64,000 nucleotides of DNA. It comes from Micromonospora avicenniae. Its GTDB lineage: Bacteria > Actinomycetota > Actinomycetes > Mycobacteriales > Micromonosporaceae. Location: assembly GCF_900156065.1 (NCBI RefSeq), contig NZ_FTNF01000012.1, positions 124,001 through 188,000 on the forward strand. The letters are read 5' to 3'. Positions 25,124 to 33,056 of the stretch are shown in pieces. The notes beneath the pieces are model-generated. The model ran no database searches. It was not told the origin of the DNA and was given only the letters and a program-made list of their open reading frames with translations. Positions within the stretch are counted from its first letter, which is position 1; each line of letters starts with the position of its first letter. The position numbers were made by a program, and so were the translations under genes.

Positions 25124-25147
25124 CAAGTATTCTTGCCGTTATGGCAA
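25124..25147. promoter_or_regulatory. overlapping palindromes and leaderless promoter of XRE-cupin gene
   Basis: CAAGTATTCTTG (25124-25135) and TTGCCGTTATGGCAA (25133-25147) are two inverted repeats sharing three bases. The second straddles the ATG at 25141. A -10-like TATTCT lies at 25128-25133, so transcription would start at about the ATG, making a leaderless mRNA. Binding here would block both divergent genes and suggests autoregulation. Confidence 0.55.
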
Positions 25148-25722
25148 ACGACGAGGTGTTGCTCGCCGAGGTCGGCCCACGGCTGCGGGCGCTACGCAAG
25201 CAGCGCGGCACCACGTTGAGTCAGCTCGCCGAGGCCACCGGCATCTCGGTGAGTACCCTGTCGCGACTGGAGTCCGGCGGCCGTCGCCCCACTCTGGAAC
25301 TGCTGCTGCCGCTGGCCCGCGCCCACCAGGTGCCCCTCGACGAACTCGTCGGCGCACCCCACGTCGGCGACCCACGCGTACAGGCCCGCCCGATCGTGCG
25401 CCACGGCATGACGTTCCTGCCATTGACCCGCCGCCCCGGCGGACCGCAGGCGTTCAAGCAGATCCTGCCGCCAGGCACCCCCACCGGCGACCCCGGACAG
25501 CAGACCCACGAGGGCTACGAGTGGCTCTACGTGCTCTCCGGCCGGCTCCGGTTGCTGCTCGGCGACCACGACCTGATCCTCACCCCGGGGGAGGTGGCCG
25601 AGTTCGACACCCGGCTGCCGCACCGGCTGCTCAACCCGGGCCCCGACACCGCCGAGGTCATCAACCTCTTCGGCCCGCAGGGGGAACGCCTGCACGTACG
25701 GGCCCGTCCCCACGCCCGCTGA
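25141..25722 (+). CDS. XRE-family regulator with C-terminal cupin domain
   Basis: A 193-residue regulator. The helix-turn-helix is at about residues 13-67 (LRKQRGTTLSQLAEATGISVSTLSRLE listed in part). The cupin barrel covers about 100-190, with HEGYEWLYVLSGRLRLLLGDH carrying the HxnE-type motif 1 and PHRLLNPGPDTAEVI motif 2. XRE-cupin proteins bind a small ligand in the barrel and usually repress adjacent metabolic genes. The ATG at 25141 is preceded by a -10-like box, indicating a leaderless transcript. It is divergent from the oxidoreductase-methyltransferase fusion, its probable target. Confidence 0.93.
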   Translation: MANDEVLLAEVGPRLRALRKQRGTTLSQLAEATGISVSTLSRLESGGRRPTLELLLPLARAHQVPLDELVGAPHVGDPRVQARPIVRHGMTFLPLTRRPGGPQAFKQILPPGTPTGDPGQQTHEGYEWLYVLSGRLRLLLGDHDLILTPGEVAEFDTRLPHRLLNPGPDTAEVINLFGPQGERLHVRARPHAR

Positions 25723-25749
25723 CACCGCCGCCGGCGGCCGGAAACGAAA

Positions 25750-25779
25750 ATCGGGGCGCGGCCAGCGCCGCGCCCCGAT
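25750..25779 (+). terminator. hairpin terminator after XRE-cupin gene
   Basis: A perfect 12-bp stem (25750-25761 with 25768-25779) with loop CCAGCG begins 28 bases after the stop codon. Confidence 0.75.
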
Positions 25780-26129
25780 GCTCCCAGGCCCTTCCCGGCC
25801 GGTGGGGCAAGAATGCGGCACGCCGACCTTCGGACCGACCAGACGCGGACTGGCTGCCCCCGCCGGGCCGTTGTCTACTGGCCGTGCGCCTCACTCCACC
25901 CGTACACCGGTTACCGCGGCCGGTTCGCGCCGCCCCGCCGACCCCCGCCCGCTGGACCTGGCCGCCGCGACGAACAACTGTGTCGCTCGGCCAGCGGACG
26001 AAGGGACGAAGCGAACAACAGCCGCTTCCCGTAGTAGGACTCAAAGACGGTACGTGTTGCCCCCCGGGCCCTGTCAACCCGCCCCCGGCCTGTCGCGTGT
26101 CGCCGACCGGCGTGTCGTGACGGGAAACA
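25780..26129. other. 350-bp stretch with no recognised gene
   Basis: Beyond the hairpin at 25750-25779 nothing with coding character, RNA structure or repeat was recognised. It is the downstream flank of the lysine cluster, whose last gene ends at 26130. A clear terminator for that cluster was not found here. Confidence 0.4.
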
Positions 26130-27467
26130 TCAGTCCGCACCCAGATGCCGGCCCAGCAACACCCCTGCCACCCGCGGATGCTCCGCCGCGAGCAACCCAC
26201 CGGCAGCCAACACGTACTCCACGTCCACCACCGGCCGCGCCGCCCTCGGCAGCGGCCACCCACCCGCGTGATCGGCCAGCACCGCGCTGAGCACCTGCAC
26301 CGCCTGCCCGGCCGGGGCGTGCCGCAGCACACCACCCGAACCGACGACCAGCCGCACGTCCCGCAGGTCCCGGCCGGCCCGCTCACCGGTGGCGCCACCA
26401 CGGGCATGCCGGCGCAGCGCCACCGTCGCGGCCAGCTCAGCGATCCGCCACTCCGCCGCCTGCTGCGCCGCGCCGGCGGGCAGGAACCCCGGCTCGGCGG
26501 CCCGCACCGCCGCCGCCCGCGTCAGCTCCTCCTGCTCCCCGGGGCCGAGCAGCCGCTCCTCGGCCGCCGCCCGCACCACCCCCGGCGCGCTCCACCGCAT
26601 CCCCAGGTCCCCCTCCACGGTGCGGGCCCGCCACAGCGAACCGGCCACCTCACGGCCCGGCCCGGTGGCCCGTTCGTCGGGAGTGAGCACCGAGTACACG
26701 TCGGTGGTGGCCCCACCGACGTCCACCACCGCCAGGTCCCCGCCGACCCGGTCGGCGAGCACCTCCACCCCGGTCAGCACCGCGTCCGGGGTGGCCGCCC
26801 GCACCAACCGCGCGAACCGGGCCCCCCGCGACAGCCGCTTGCCGCCGATGACGTGCCGCAGGAACACCTCCCGGATCGCCGCCCGCGCCGAGGCGGGCGC
26901 GAGCACCCCGATGCGGGGCAGCACATTGTCGGCCACCGTCACCGGCACCCCGGCCGCCGCCAACACGGCCGCCAGCTCCGCCCGCACCTCGACGTTGCCG
27001 GCCAGCACCACCGGCACCCGCCACCGGGCCCGGGCCAGCCGGGTCGCGTTGTGCGTCAACACCTCGGCGTCCCCGCCGTCGGTGCCACCGACCAGCAACA
27101 CCACATCGGGGCGGGCCGCCCGCAACGCGCGAAGCTCCGCGGCACCCAACCGGCCGGCGGCCACGTGCACCACGTTCGCGCCCGCCGACAGACCCACCCG
27201 CCGGCCCGCCTGCGCGGTCACGAGCTGCTCGTAGCCGACCACCGCCAACCGCAGCCCGCCGCCGGCCGACGAACACACGTACCAGGCCGGGTCCCGGACC
27301 CCCAGGCCGGCGGTCGCCGCCGCCACGGCCGCGTCCAGGCCGTGCAGCACGTCCGTGCCGACCGTCGTCGGCGCCGCGGCCGCCGCCACCAGCTCACCGC
27401 CGTCCAGGTCGACCACCGCCACCTTCGTGTACGTCGACCCGACGTCGGCGCAGACCGCGACGGTCAC
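26130..27467 (-). CDS. MutL-like reactivase (glutamate mutase L family) of the lysine cluster
   Basis: A 445-residue actin-like ATPase of the MutL/GlmL family. These proteins accompany adenosylcobalamin-dependent carbon-skeleton or amino mutases and are thought to reactivate them by replacing damaged cofactor. The N-terminal phosphate-1 loop is ADVGSTYTKVAVVD (residues 7-20) and the second nucleotide motif is VVDVGGATTDVYSV near residue 245. VLLVGGTDGGD and LVVGSGGVLRHAP also match. It is the last gene of the kam operon and overlaps kal by 4 bases, so its client is almost surely KamDE. It is unrelated to the DNA mismatch protein MutL. Confidence 0.9.
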   Translation of the reverse strand: MTVAVCADVGSTYTKVAVVDLDGGELVAAAAAPTTVGTDVLHGLDAAVAAATAGLGVRDPAWYVCSSAGGGLRLAVVGYEQLVTAQAGRRVGLSAGANVVHVAAGRLGAAELRALRAARPDVVLLVGGTDGGDAEVLTHNATRLARARWRVPVVLAGNVEVRAELAAVLAAAGVPVTVADNVLPRIGVLAPASARAAIREVFLRHVIGGKRLSRGARFARLVRAATPDAVLTGVEVLADRVGGDLAVVDVGGATTDVYSVLTPDERATGPGREVAGSLWRARTVEGDLGMRWSAPGVVRAAAEERLLGPGEQEELTRAAAVRAAEPGFLPAGAAQQAAEWRIAELAATVALRRHARGGATGERAGRDLRDVRLVVGSGGVLRHAPAGQAVQVLSAVLADHAGGWPLPRAARPVVDVEYVLAAGGLLAAEHPRVAGVLLGRHLGAD

Positions 27468-27862
27468 GCCGCCGGCGGCACGACCACCGTGCCGGTCGCG
27501 GTGACCGCCACGACCGGCGGGTCGAGCACCTCCGCGGCCGACTCACCCCGGTCCGGGCGGCCCCGGCACACCACCGCGCAGCTCAACTCCAACGTCCGGC
27601 TACGGGTGCCGACCCGGGCGACCCGCGCGGTCACCTCCACCACGTCACCGGCCCGGATCGGGGCGAGGAACCGCACGTCGGCGTAACCGGCGAACAACCC
27701 CTCGTCGCCGTCGGTGCGGATGCACACCTCGGTGGCGACATCCCCGAACAAACCCAACGCGTACGCCCCGTCGACCAGGTTCCCCGCGTAGTGGGCGTGC
27801 GAGTACGGCACGTACCGCCGGTGCGTCACCGTCAACCCCAACCGCGGATCCTGCCCCGTCAT
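27464..27862 (-). CDS. kal: 3-aminobutyryl-CoA ammonia lyase
   Basis: A 132-residue hotdog-fold protein. Kal removes ammonia from L-3-aminobutyryl-CoA to give crotonyl-CoA, the last specific step of the lysine pathway. RRYVPYSHAHYAGNLVDGAYALGLFGD (listed in part) near residues 15-42 is characteristic and carries the likely active-site His and Asp. DGDEGLFAGYADVRFLAPIRAGD forms the central hotdog strands. Length equals that of clostridial Kal. It overlaps kamE and mutL by 4 bases each, so it is tightly coupled. Confidence 0.93.
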   Translation of the reverse strand: MTGQDPRLGLTVTHRRYVPYSHAHYAGNLVDGAYALGLFGDVATEVCIRTDGDEGLFAGYADVRFLAPIRAGDVVEVTARVARVGTRSRTLELSCAVVCRGRPDRGESAAEVLDPPVVAVTATGTVVVPPAA

Positions 27863-28623
27863 GCCTTCGCCTTCCTGTTCGTGACCAGCGCGTGCGTCAG
27901 GTAACTGGCCACCTCACCCGGTGTGGTGCCCCGGCCGAAGATCCGATCCACACCCAACTCGTCGGCCATCGTCTCGTCGAACCGCGGCCCGCCCACGATC
28001 AGCAACGGACGCCGACCCGCCGGCATGGCCTCCCGGAACGCCGCCGACATCTCCCGCGTGTTGTGCAGATGCGCGTCGCGTTGCGTCACCACCTGCGACA
28101 CCAGCACCGCGTCCGCCCTCTCCACCCGGGCCGCCTCCACCAGCTCCGGCACGCTCACCTGCGCACCGAGGTTGGTCACCTTCAACTCCCGGTAGTACTC
28201 CAGGCCCTTCTCCCCCGCGATGCCCTTCACGTTCAGGATCGCGTCGATGCCGACGGTGTGCGCGTCCGTGCCGATGCACGCCCCCACCACCGACAACTTG
28301 CGCCGCAACTTCTGCCGCACCAGGGCGTTGACCTCCTTGGCCGACAGCAGCGGATAGTCGCGCTCCACCACCTGCACCGCGGACACGTCCACCAGATGGT
28401 TCACCCGCCCGTACACGACGAAGAACGTGTACCCGTCGCCCATCTGCTTGGCGTGCACCAGCATCGCCGGGTCGATGCCCATCTTCCCGGCCAACTGGAT
28501 CGCCGCACCCTCGGCCCGCTTGTCGTGCGGCACCGGCAGCGTGAACGACACCTGCACCATCCCGTCACCGGTGGTGTCCCCGTACGGCCGCACGATCTTC
28601 TTCTCGACACCGTCCGCGCTCAC
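27859..28623 (-). CDS. kamE: lysine 5,6-aminomutase beta subunit
   Basis: A 254-residue subunit of the adenosylcobalamin- and PLP-dependent aminomutase that moves the terminal amino group of beta-lysine (or D-lysine) to C5. The base-off cobalamin motif DxHxxG is present as DAHTVG, with His122 as the cobalt ligand. Lys133, eleven residues later, corresponds to the PLP-binding lysine of the clostridial enzyme. The distal GG motif is LLIVGGPRFDE. Overlaps kamD and kal by 4 bases. Confidence 0.96.
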   Translation of the reverse strand: MSADGVEKKIVRPYGDTTGDGMVQVSFTLPVPHDKRAEGAAIQLAGKMGIDPAMLVHAKQMGDGYTFFVVYGRVNHLVDVSAVQVVERDYPLLSAKEVNALVRQKLRRKLSVVGACIGTDAHTVGIDAILNVKGIAGEKGLEYYRELKVTNLGAQVSVPELVEAARVERADAVLVSQVVTQRDAHLHNTREMSAAFREAMPAGRRPLLIVGGPRFDETMADELGVDRIFGRGTTPGEVASYLTHALVTNRKAKA

Positions 28624-30230
28624 GACCGGCCCGCCGTCACACCCGCGCCCGCGACGTCACCGCGCACACCCGCCGGTTGCGCCTCGAGAATCTCCGTGGC
28701 CGGATTCCAGTAGTCCGCCTCGTGCCGCGCCACCCCGTCCAGGCCCTTGCCCCGGTCCGGTGGGCGTTTCATGATGCCGAACGTGCCCTCGGCGATCGCC
28801 GTCAACAACGACTGCCCACCGATACGCTCCAAAAGGTCCACCGCCTCACGCAGCACCGCGTACGCCCGCTGCTGGATGAACCCGCCCGGCGCCGGGACGA
28901 AATCCTCGTGCAAGCCACCCGCCGCGCCCAGCACGTAACGCACGTTCTGCAACGCGATGTCCCGGTCCGACAACCACGGCGTCACCACCGCCTCGGTCAT
29001 CATCCCCACCAGCAGGATGCCCTGCCCGGTCAGCGTCCCCGCCAGGTTGAAGAACCCGTCGAGCAGGTTCCCGCGGAACACGTCCCCGGTCATGTGCTTC
29101 GTCGGCGGCATCCACTTCAGCGGCGCGTCGGGGAACAACTCCCGCGCCAGCAACGCGTGCGCCAACTCCAGCCGGAACGACTCCGGCACATCCGGGTTGA
29201 TCTCGAACGCGTGCCCCAACCCCAACTGCCAGTCCGCCAACCCCGCCTCGTGCGCGAAGAACTCGTTCAGCAGCTGCGACACCGTCACCGTGTGCGCCTC
29301 CTCCACCGCGTCGGCGGTGGTGAGGTAGTTGTCCTCCCCGGTGTTGATGATGATCCCCGCCCGCGCGTGCACCTGCCGCGAGAACCGCTGATCCACGAAC
29401 GTCCGGATCGGATTGATGTCCCGGAACAGGATCCCGTACATCGAGTCGTTCAACATCATGTCCAGGCGTTCCAGGCCCGCCAGGGTCGCCATCTCCGGCA
29501 TGCACAACCCGGACGCGTAGTTCGTCAACCGCACGTACCGGCCCAGCTCCTTCGACGACACGTCCAACGCCGCCCGCATCAACCGGAAGTTCTCCTGCGT
29601 CGCGTACGTGCCGGCGAACCCCTCCCGCGTCGCACCCTCCGGCACGTAGTCCAGCAGCGACTGCCCCGTCGACCGGATCACCGCGATCACGTCCGCGCCC
29701 GCCCGCGCCGCCGCCTGAGCCTGCGGAATGTCCTCATAGATGTCACCCGTCGCCACGATCAGGTAGATCCACGGCCGCTGCTTCGGATCCCCGTACCGCT
29801 TCACCAGACGATCCCGCTCGGCTCTGCGCCGATCGATCTGCCGAACCCCCGCGGCGACCGCCCGCCGGGCCGCCCGGCGGGCAGCCGTGGCCGCCTTACC
29901 GGTGGGCCGGCTGAACCGCACCGAACCGGCAGCGGCCTTCTGCGCCAGCAACGTCACATCCGTCAGATCCTCCCGGGCGAGCGCGTCGAACACCGCCGCC
30001 GCCACCCCGTGGCCCAGACCCACATCCGCCACCACCGCATCCACCAGGCGGTTCACCCACGGAATACCGTCCGGGTCGGCGCCGGTCACCCCGGCCAGCC
30101 GCAACACCGCCCGCTCCACCGACACCGTCGTATGGCTACGGGCCAGGTCCACCACCGGCTGCCCCGCGCGCCGCGCCAACTCCCGCGCCCGCGCCACCAG
30201 CACCGGATCAAGATCAAGCTTCCCGGTCAC
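28620..30230 (-). CDS. kamD: lysine 5,6-aminomutase alpha subunit
   Basis: A 536-residue TIM-barrel subunit that provides most of the PLP and substrate pocket of lysine 5,6-aminomutase. Characteristic stretches include YLIVATGDIYEDIPQAQAAA, VIRSTGQSLLDYVPEG, NYASGLCMPEMA, INTGEDNYLTTADAVEEAHTV and KWMPPTKHMTGD. Length fits clostridial KamD (about 510-520) with a slightly longer C terminus. Start is a GTG at 30230. Followed by kamE with a 4-base overlap, and 52 bases downstream of the amidohydrolase. Confidence 0.96.
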   Translation of the reverse strand: MTGKLDLDPVLVARARELARRAGQPVVDLARSHTTVSVERAVLRLAGVTGADPDGIPWVNRLVDAVVADVGLGHGVAAAVFDALAREDLTDVTLLAQKAAAGSVRFSRPTGKAATAARRAARRAVAAGVRQIDRRRAERDRLVKRYGDPKQRPWIYLIVATGDIYEDIPQAQAAARAGADVIAVIRSTGQSLLDYVPEGATREGFAGTYATQENFRLMRAALDVSSKELGRYVRLTNYASGLCMPEMATLAGLERLDMMLNDSMYGILFRDINPIRTFVDQRFSRQVHARAGIIINTGEDNYLTTADAVEEAHTVTVSQLLNEFFAHEAGLADWQLGLGHAFEINPDVPESFRLELAHALLARELFPDAPLKWMPPTKHMTGDVFRGNLLDGFFNLAGTLTGQGILLVGMMTEAVVTPWLSDRDIALQNVRYVLGAAGGLHEDFVPAPGGFIQQRAYAVLREAVDLLERIGGQSLLTAIAEGTFGIMKRPPDRGKGLDGVARHEADYWNPATEILEAQPAGVRGDVAGAGVTAGRS

Positions 30231-30282
30231 GCCGCCGCCCCGCTTCGAAACGCCACGCCGCCGTGCCCGATGGTTCGCTTCC

Positions 30283-31848
30283 TCACGCAGACCCTTCCTC
30301 GTAGATCACATCACCGCGCAACACCGTGCGACGGCACACCGGCAGCGGCGTCGGATCCTGCGGCCCCCGCAACTCCGGATCGTCGGCCAGCAACACCGGC
30401 AAACCCCGATCAACCCCCGCCGGCGTGTCCCACACCGCGAACGTCGCCGGCGCACCCAACGCGAGAACCCCCTCGTTGTCCAGGTGCACCGCCCGCCACC
30501 CGCCACGCGTGTGCGCCGCGAACGCCGCCCGCACACTCATCCGCTGCGCCGCACTGTGATGCGCCGCCGCCGCCCGCACCGACCCCCACGGGTCCACCGG
30601 CGTCACCGGCGAATCCGACCCGAACGCCAACGCCACCCCAACGGAATGCATCGCACCCATCGGGTTCGACGCCAACGACCGCGCCAACCCCAACCGCGAC
30701 TCGTACATGCCACCCGCGCCGCCCCACAACCGGTCGAACGCCGGCTGCATGCTCGCCACGATCCCGTACTCCACGAACCCGGCGATCAACCGCTTGTCCA
30801 CGATCTCCGCATGCTCGATACGGTGCCGCGCCGCGCGCACCCGCTCCACGCCCAACCGCCGCACCACCGCCGCGAACCCCTCCAGGACCGTGCCGATCGC
30901 CGCGTCCCCGATCGCGTGGAACCCGCCCTGCAACCCGTGCGCCGCACAGTCCAGCAGATGCTCGCGCACCTGCTCCGCCGACAGATAGCCGTGCCCGACA
31001 CCCTCCCCGTCCAGGTACGGCTGCGACAGATGCGCCGTACGCGAACCCAACGCACCGTCCGCGAACAGATCACCACCGGCACCCACCGCACCCAGCTCCC
31101 GGGCTCGCGCGGCGCCACCCAACTCACCCCAGTACCCGTACACCTCCGGCACGCCCGCACCCGAGATGCCCAGCAGCCCCGTGAAGTCGTCCTCGTCGGA
31201 GATCTCCGGCCCACCGCACTCGTGCACCGCCGCGACACCCAGCGACGCCGCGTGCGCCAACGCCACCCGCTGCGCCGCCACCCGCTGCGCCCGCGTCACC
31301 GACGCGAACGCCGCCGCCCGAACCACGTGGTGCGCGTCACGACGCACCCACCCCGACTCGTCGAACCCCGCCGCGGCCACCACCTCCGGCACCGCCGCCA
31401 GCATCGCCCGCGACACCAACGCCGAATGAATCGACGCCTGCGACAGATACACCCGCCGACCACCGGCCGCCCGGTCCAACACCTCCGCGTCCGGCAGCTG
31501 CGGCGCGCCCCAGCGCGACTCGTCCCAGCCGTGGCCCAGCACCACCGCATCCGCCGGCAACCCCGCCGCGAACCCGGCCACCGCGTCCAGCAGCTCCCCC
31601 GCCGAACGCACCCCCGACAGATCCAGCCCCGACAACGCCAACCCGGTATCCGTCGCGTGCACGTGCGCATCCACGAACGCCGGCGTCACCAACGCCCCGC
31701 CCAGCTCCACCACCCGGTCGGCGGCGGGCGCGTCCGCGTCCACCCCCAGCCAGGTGATCCGCCCATCGGACACCAGCAGCGCGGTCGCGTTCGGGTCGGC
31801 GGGGCTGTGCAACACGCCACCGCGGTACAACGTCGAGGGGTTCGTCAT
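30283..31848 (-). CDS. metal-dependent amidohydrolase (YtcJ-like)
   Basis: A 521-residue amidohydrolase-superfamily enzyme of the YtcJ/AepA type. The HxH metal site is VDAHVHATD at about residues 59-67. A second metal-binding region lies at GGFHAIGDAAI, HRIEHAEIV supplies a further His, and the late Asp is in FGSDSPVTPVDPW. Its substrate is an amide or cyclic C-N bond of unknown identity. It lies inside the lysine operon, with 4 bases between kdd and its ATG at 31848 and 52 bases before kamD. That placement points to a lysine-derived lactam, acyl-diaminohexanoate or transport form. Confidence 0.88.
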   Translation of the reverse strand: MTNPSTLYRGGVLHSPADPNATALLVSDGRITWLGVDADAPAADRVVELGGALVTPAFVDAHVHATDTGLALSGLDLSGVRSAGELLDAVAGFAAGLPADAVVLGHGWDESRWGAPQLPDAEVLDRAAGGRRVYLSQASIHSALVSRAMLAAVPEVVAAAGFDESGWVRRDAHHVVRAAAFASVTRAQRVAAQRVALAHAASLGVAAVHECGGPEISDEDDFTGLLGISGAGVPEVYGYWGELGGAARARELGAVGAGGDLFADGALGSRTAHLSQPYLDGEGVGHGYLSAEQVREHLLDCAAHGLQGGFHAIGDAAIGTVLEGFAAVVRRLGVERVRAARHRIEHAEIVDKRLIAGFVEYGIVASMQPAFDRLWGGAGGMYESRLGLARSLASNPMGAMHSVGVALAFGSDSPVTPVDPWGSVRAAAAHHSAAQRMSVRAAFAAHTRGGWRAVHLDNEGVLALGAPATFAVWDTPAGVDRGLPVLLADDPELRGPQDPTPLPVCRRTVLRGDVIYEEGSA

Positions 31849-31852
31849 GACC

Positions 31853-32914
31853 TCAGTCTGCCGCCAACCGGGACTCGAAGAGCCGACGGACCCCCGGCTC
31901 CGCGCGCAGCAACCCCAACGCCAACTCCGCGTGCCCCGGCACGTACCCGTTGCCCACCAGCATCGTGACGTCCGCCGCCAGGCCCTCCGCGCCCAACGCC
32001 GCCCCCGCGAAACTCGTCGCCATCGAGAAGAAGATCACCGTGCCGCCGTCCGCGGTACCCAGGATCGCCCCGTGCTCGCAACCCGGCACGTCCACGCACA
32101 CCACTGTCACGTCCGCCGGCACACCCAACGCCGTGGTCACCGCCGTCGACACCGCCACCGGATCCCGGGCGTCGGCCAACGCCACCGCATCGGCCAGCCC
32201 CGCCGCCGTCAGCGCGTCCCGCTCCGCCGCCACCGGCACCACGCCGACCGTACGACCCGCGCCCGCCCGCCGCGCCGCCGCGAGAGACAGCGAGCCGCTC
32301 TTACCCGCCCCGCCGATCACCGCCACCGTCACCGGGCGGGCGTCCCCCGCACGGGCCCGATCCGTCACATACCGTGACACCACCCGCGCCGTCAGCGCCG
32401 GCGCCCCGCACACATCCAGCACCGCCAGCGACAACTGCGGATCCTCGTCCGGCGGCAACACCGCGGCGATCGACCGGGCGAACAGGATCGCGTACCCGTC
32501 GCACGGCACCTGCTCACTGCGACCGTCCCAGCGCGCCAAACCGTCGGTGATCACCAGCGGCGTCAACGTCAACGACACCAGGGTCGCCACCCGGTCCCCC
32601 GTCTTGAGCCCCAGCGGCGACCGCCGGCCCGCCTCCTCCACCGTGCCGATCAGCATCCCGCCGGAACCGGTCACCGGGTTCTGCATCTTGCCCCGGGTCG
32701 TGACGATCTCCAGCACCTCGGCGCGCACCGCGTCACCGTCACCGCCGTGCTTCTCCCACAACTGCCGGAAGCTCGCCGCGTCCAGGTTCAGCCGCTCCAC
32801 CCGGATCCGCACCTCGTTCGCCGCGATCTCCGGACTCGCATCCAGCCGCCAGGCCGCCTGCGGCAGCACCCCCGCCGGTTCCACGACGCGGTGCAGACCC
32901 ACCGGTGACGTCAC
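31853..32914 (-). CDS. kdd: L-erythro-3,5-diaminohexanoate dehydrogenase
   Basis: A 353-residue NAD-dependent dehydrogenase that oxidatively deaminates 3,5-diaminohexanoate to 3-keto-5-aminohexanoate. The Rossmann motif VAVIGGAGKSGSLSLAAARR lies near residues 198-217. The N-terminal HRVVEPAGVLPQAAWRLD and MQNPVTGSGGMLIGTV segments are family hallmarks. Start is a GTG at 32914. It is the first gene of the minus-strand operon and is divergent from kamA, with a long inverted repeat in the spacer. Confidence 0.94.
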   Translation of the reverse strand: MTSPVGLHRVVEPAGVLPQAAWRLDASPEIAANEVRIRVERLNLDAASFRQLWEKHGGDGDAVRAEVLEIVTTRGKMQNPVTGSGGMLIGTVEEAGRRSPLGLKTGDRVATLVSLTLTPLVITDGLARWDGRSEQVPCDGYAILFARSIAAVLPPDEDPQLSLAVLDVCGAPALTARVVSRYVTDRARAGDARPVTVAVIGGAGKSGSLSLAAARRAGAGRTVGVVPVAAERDALTAAGLADAVALADARDPVAVSTAVTTALGVPADVTVVCVDVPGCEHGAILGTADGGTVIFFSMATSFAGAALGAEGLAADVTMLVGNGYVPGHAELALGLLRAEPGVRRLFESRLAAD

Positions 32915-32967
32915 GCCGACCTCCCCCTGTCCAGCCGCCCGAAGCCCCGGTCAAGGCTCGCATCGCG

Positions 32968-33009
32968 GGAAAACTTCCGGCAGACTAATTTCTAGGCCGG
33001 AGATTTTCC
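32968..33009. promoter_or_regulatory. 42-bp inverted repeat between kdd and kamA
   Basis: GGAAAACTTCCGGC (32968-32981) and GCCGGAGATTTTCC (32996-33009) match as inverted repeats at 12 of 14 positions, with a 14-base AT-rich spacer. It is the only AT-rich island in this region. The span fits two helical turns between half-site centres and an Lrp/AsnC-like or dimer-of-dimers regulator. It would control both arms of the lysine cluster together. Confidence 0.6.
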
Positions 33010-33056
33010 AGTAGCCTTCGGGCGGCTGATCAACACGCACCACACGAGGAGGGGCC

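Noticed and set aside
25980..26130. Possible RNA gene near AGTAGGACTCAAAGACGG
   Set aside because: No cloverleaf or other stable fold could be built by eye.
28677..31184. 835-residue plus-strand open frame across kamD and the amidohydrolase
   Set aside because: Its length comes from the absence of stop codons in very GC-rich antisense sequence. It is Arg/Pro/His-rich and has no domain, while the minus-strand frames encode recognisable enzymes.
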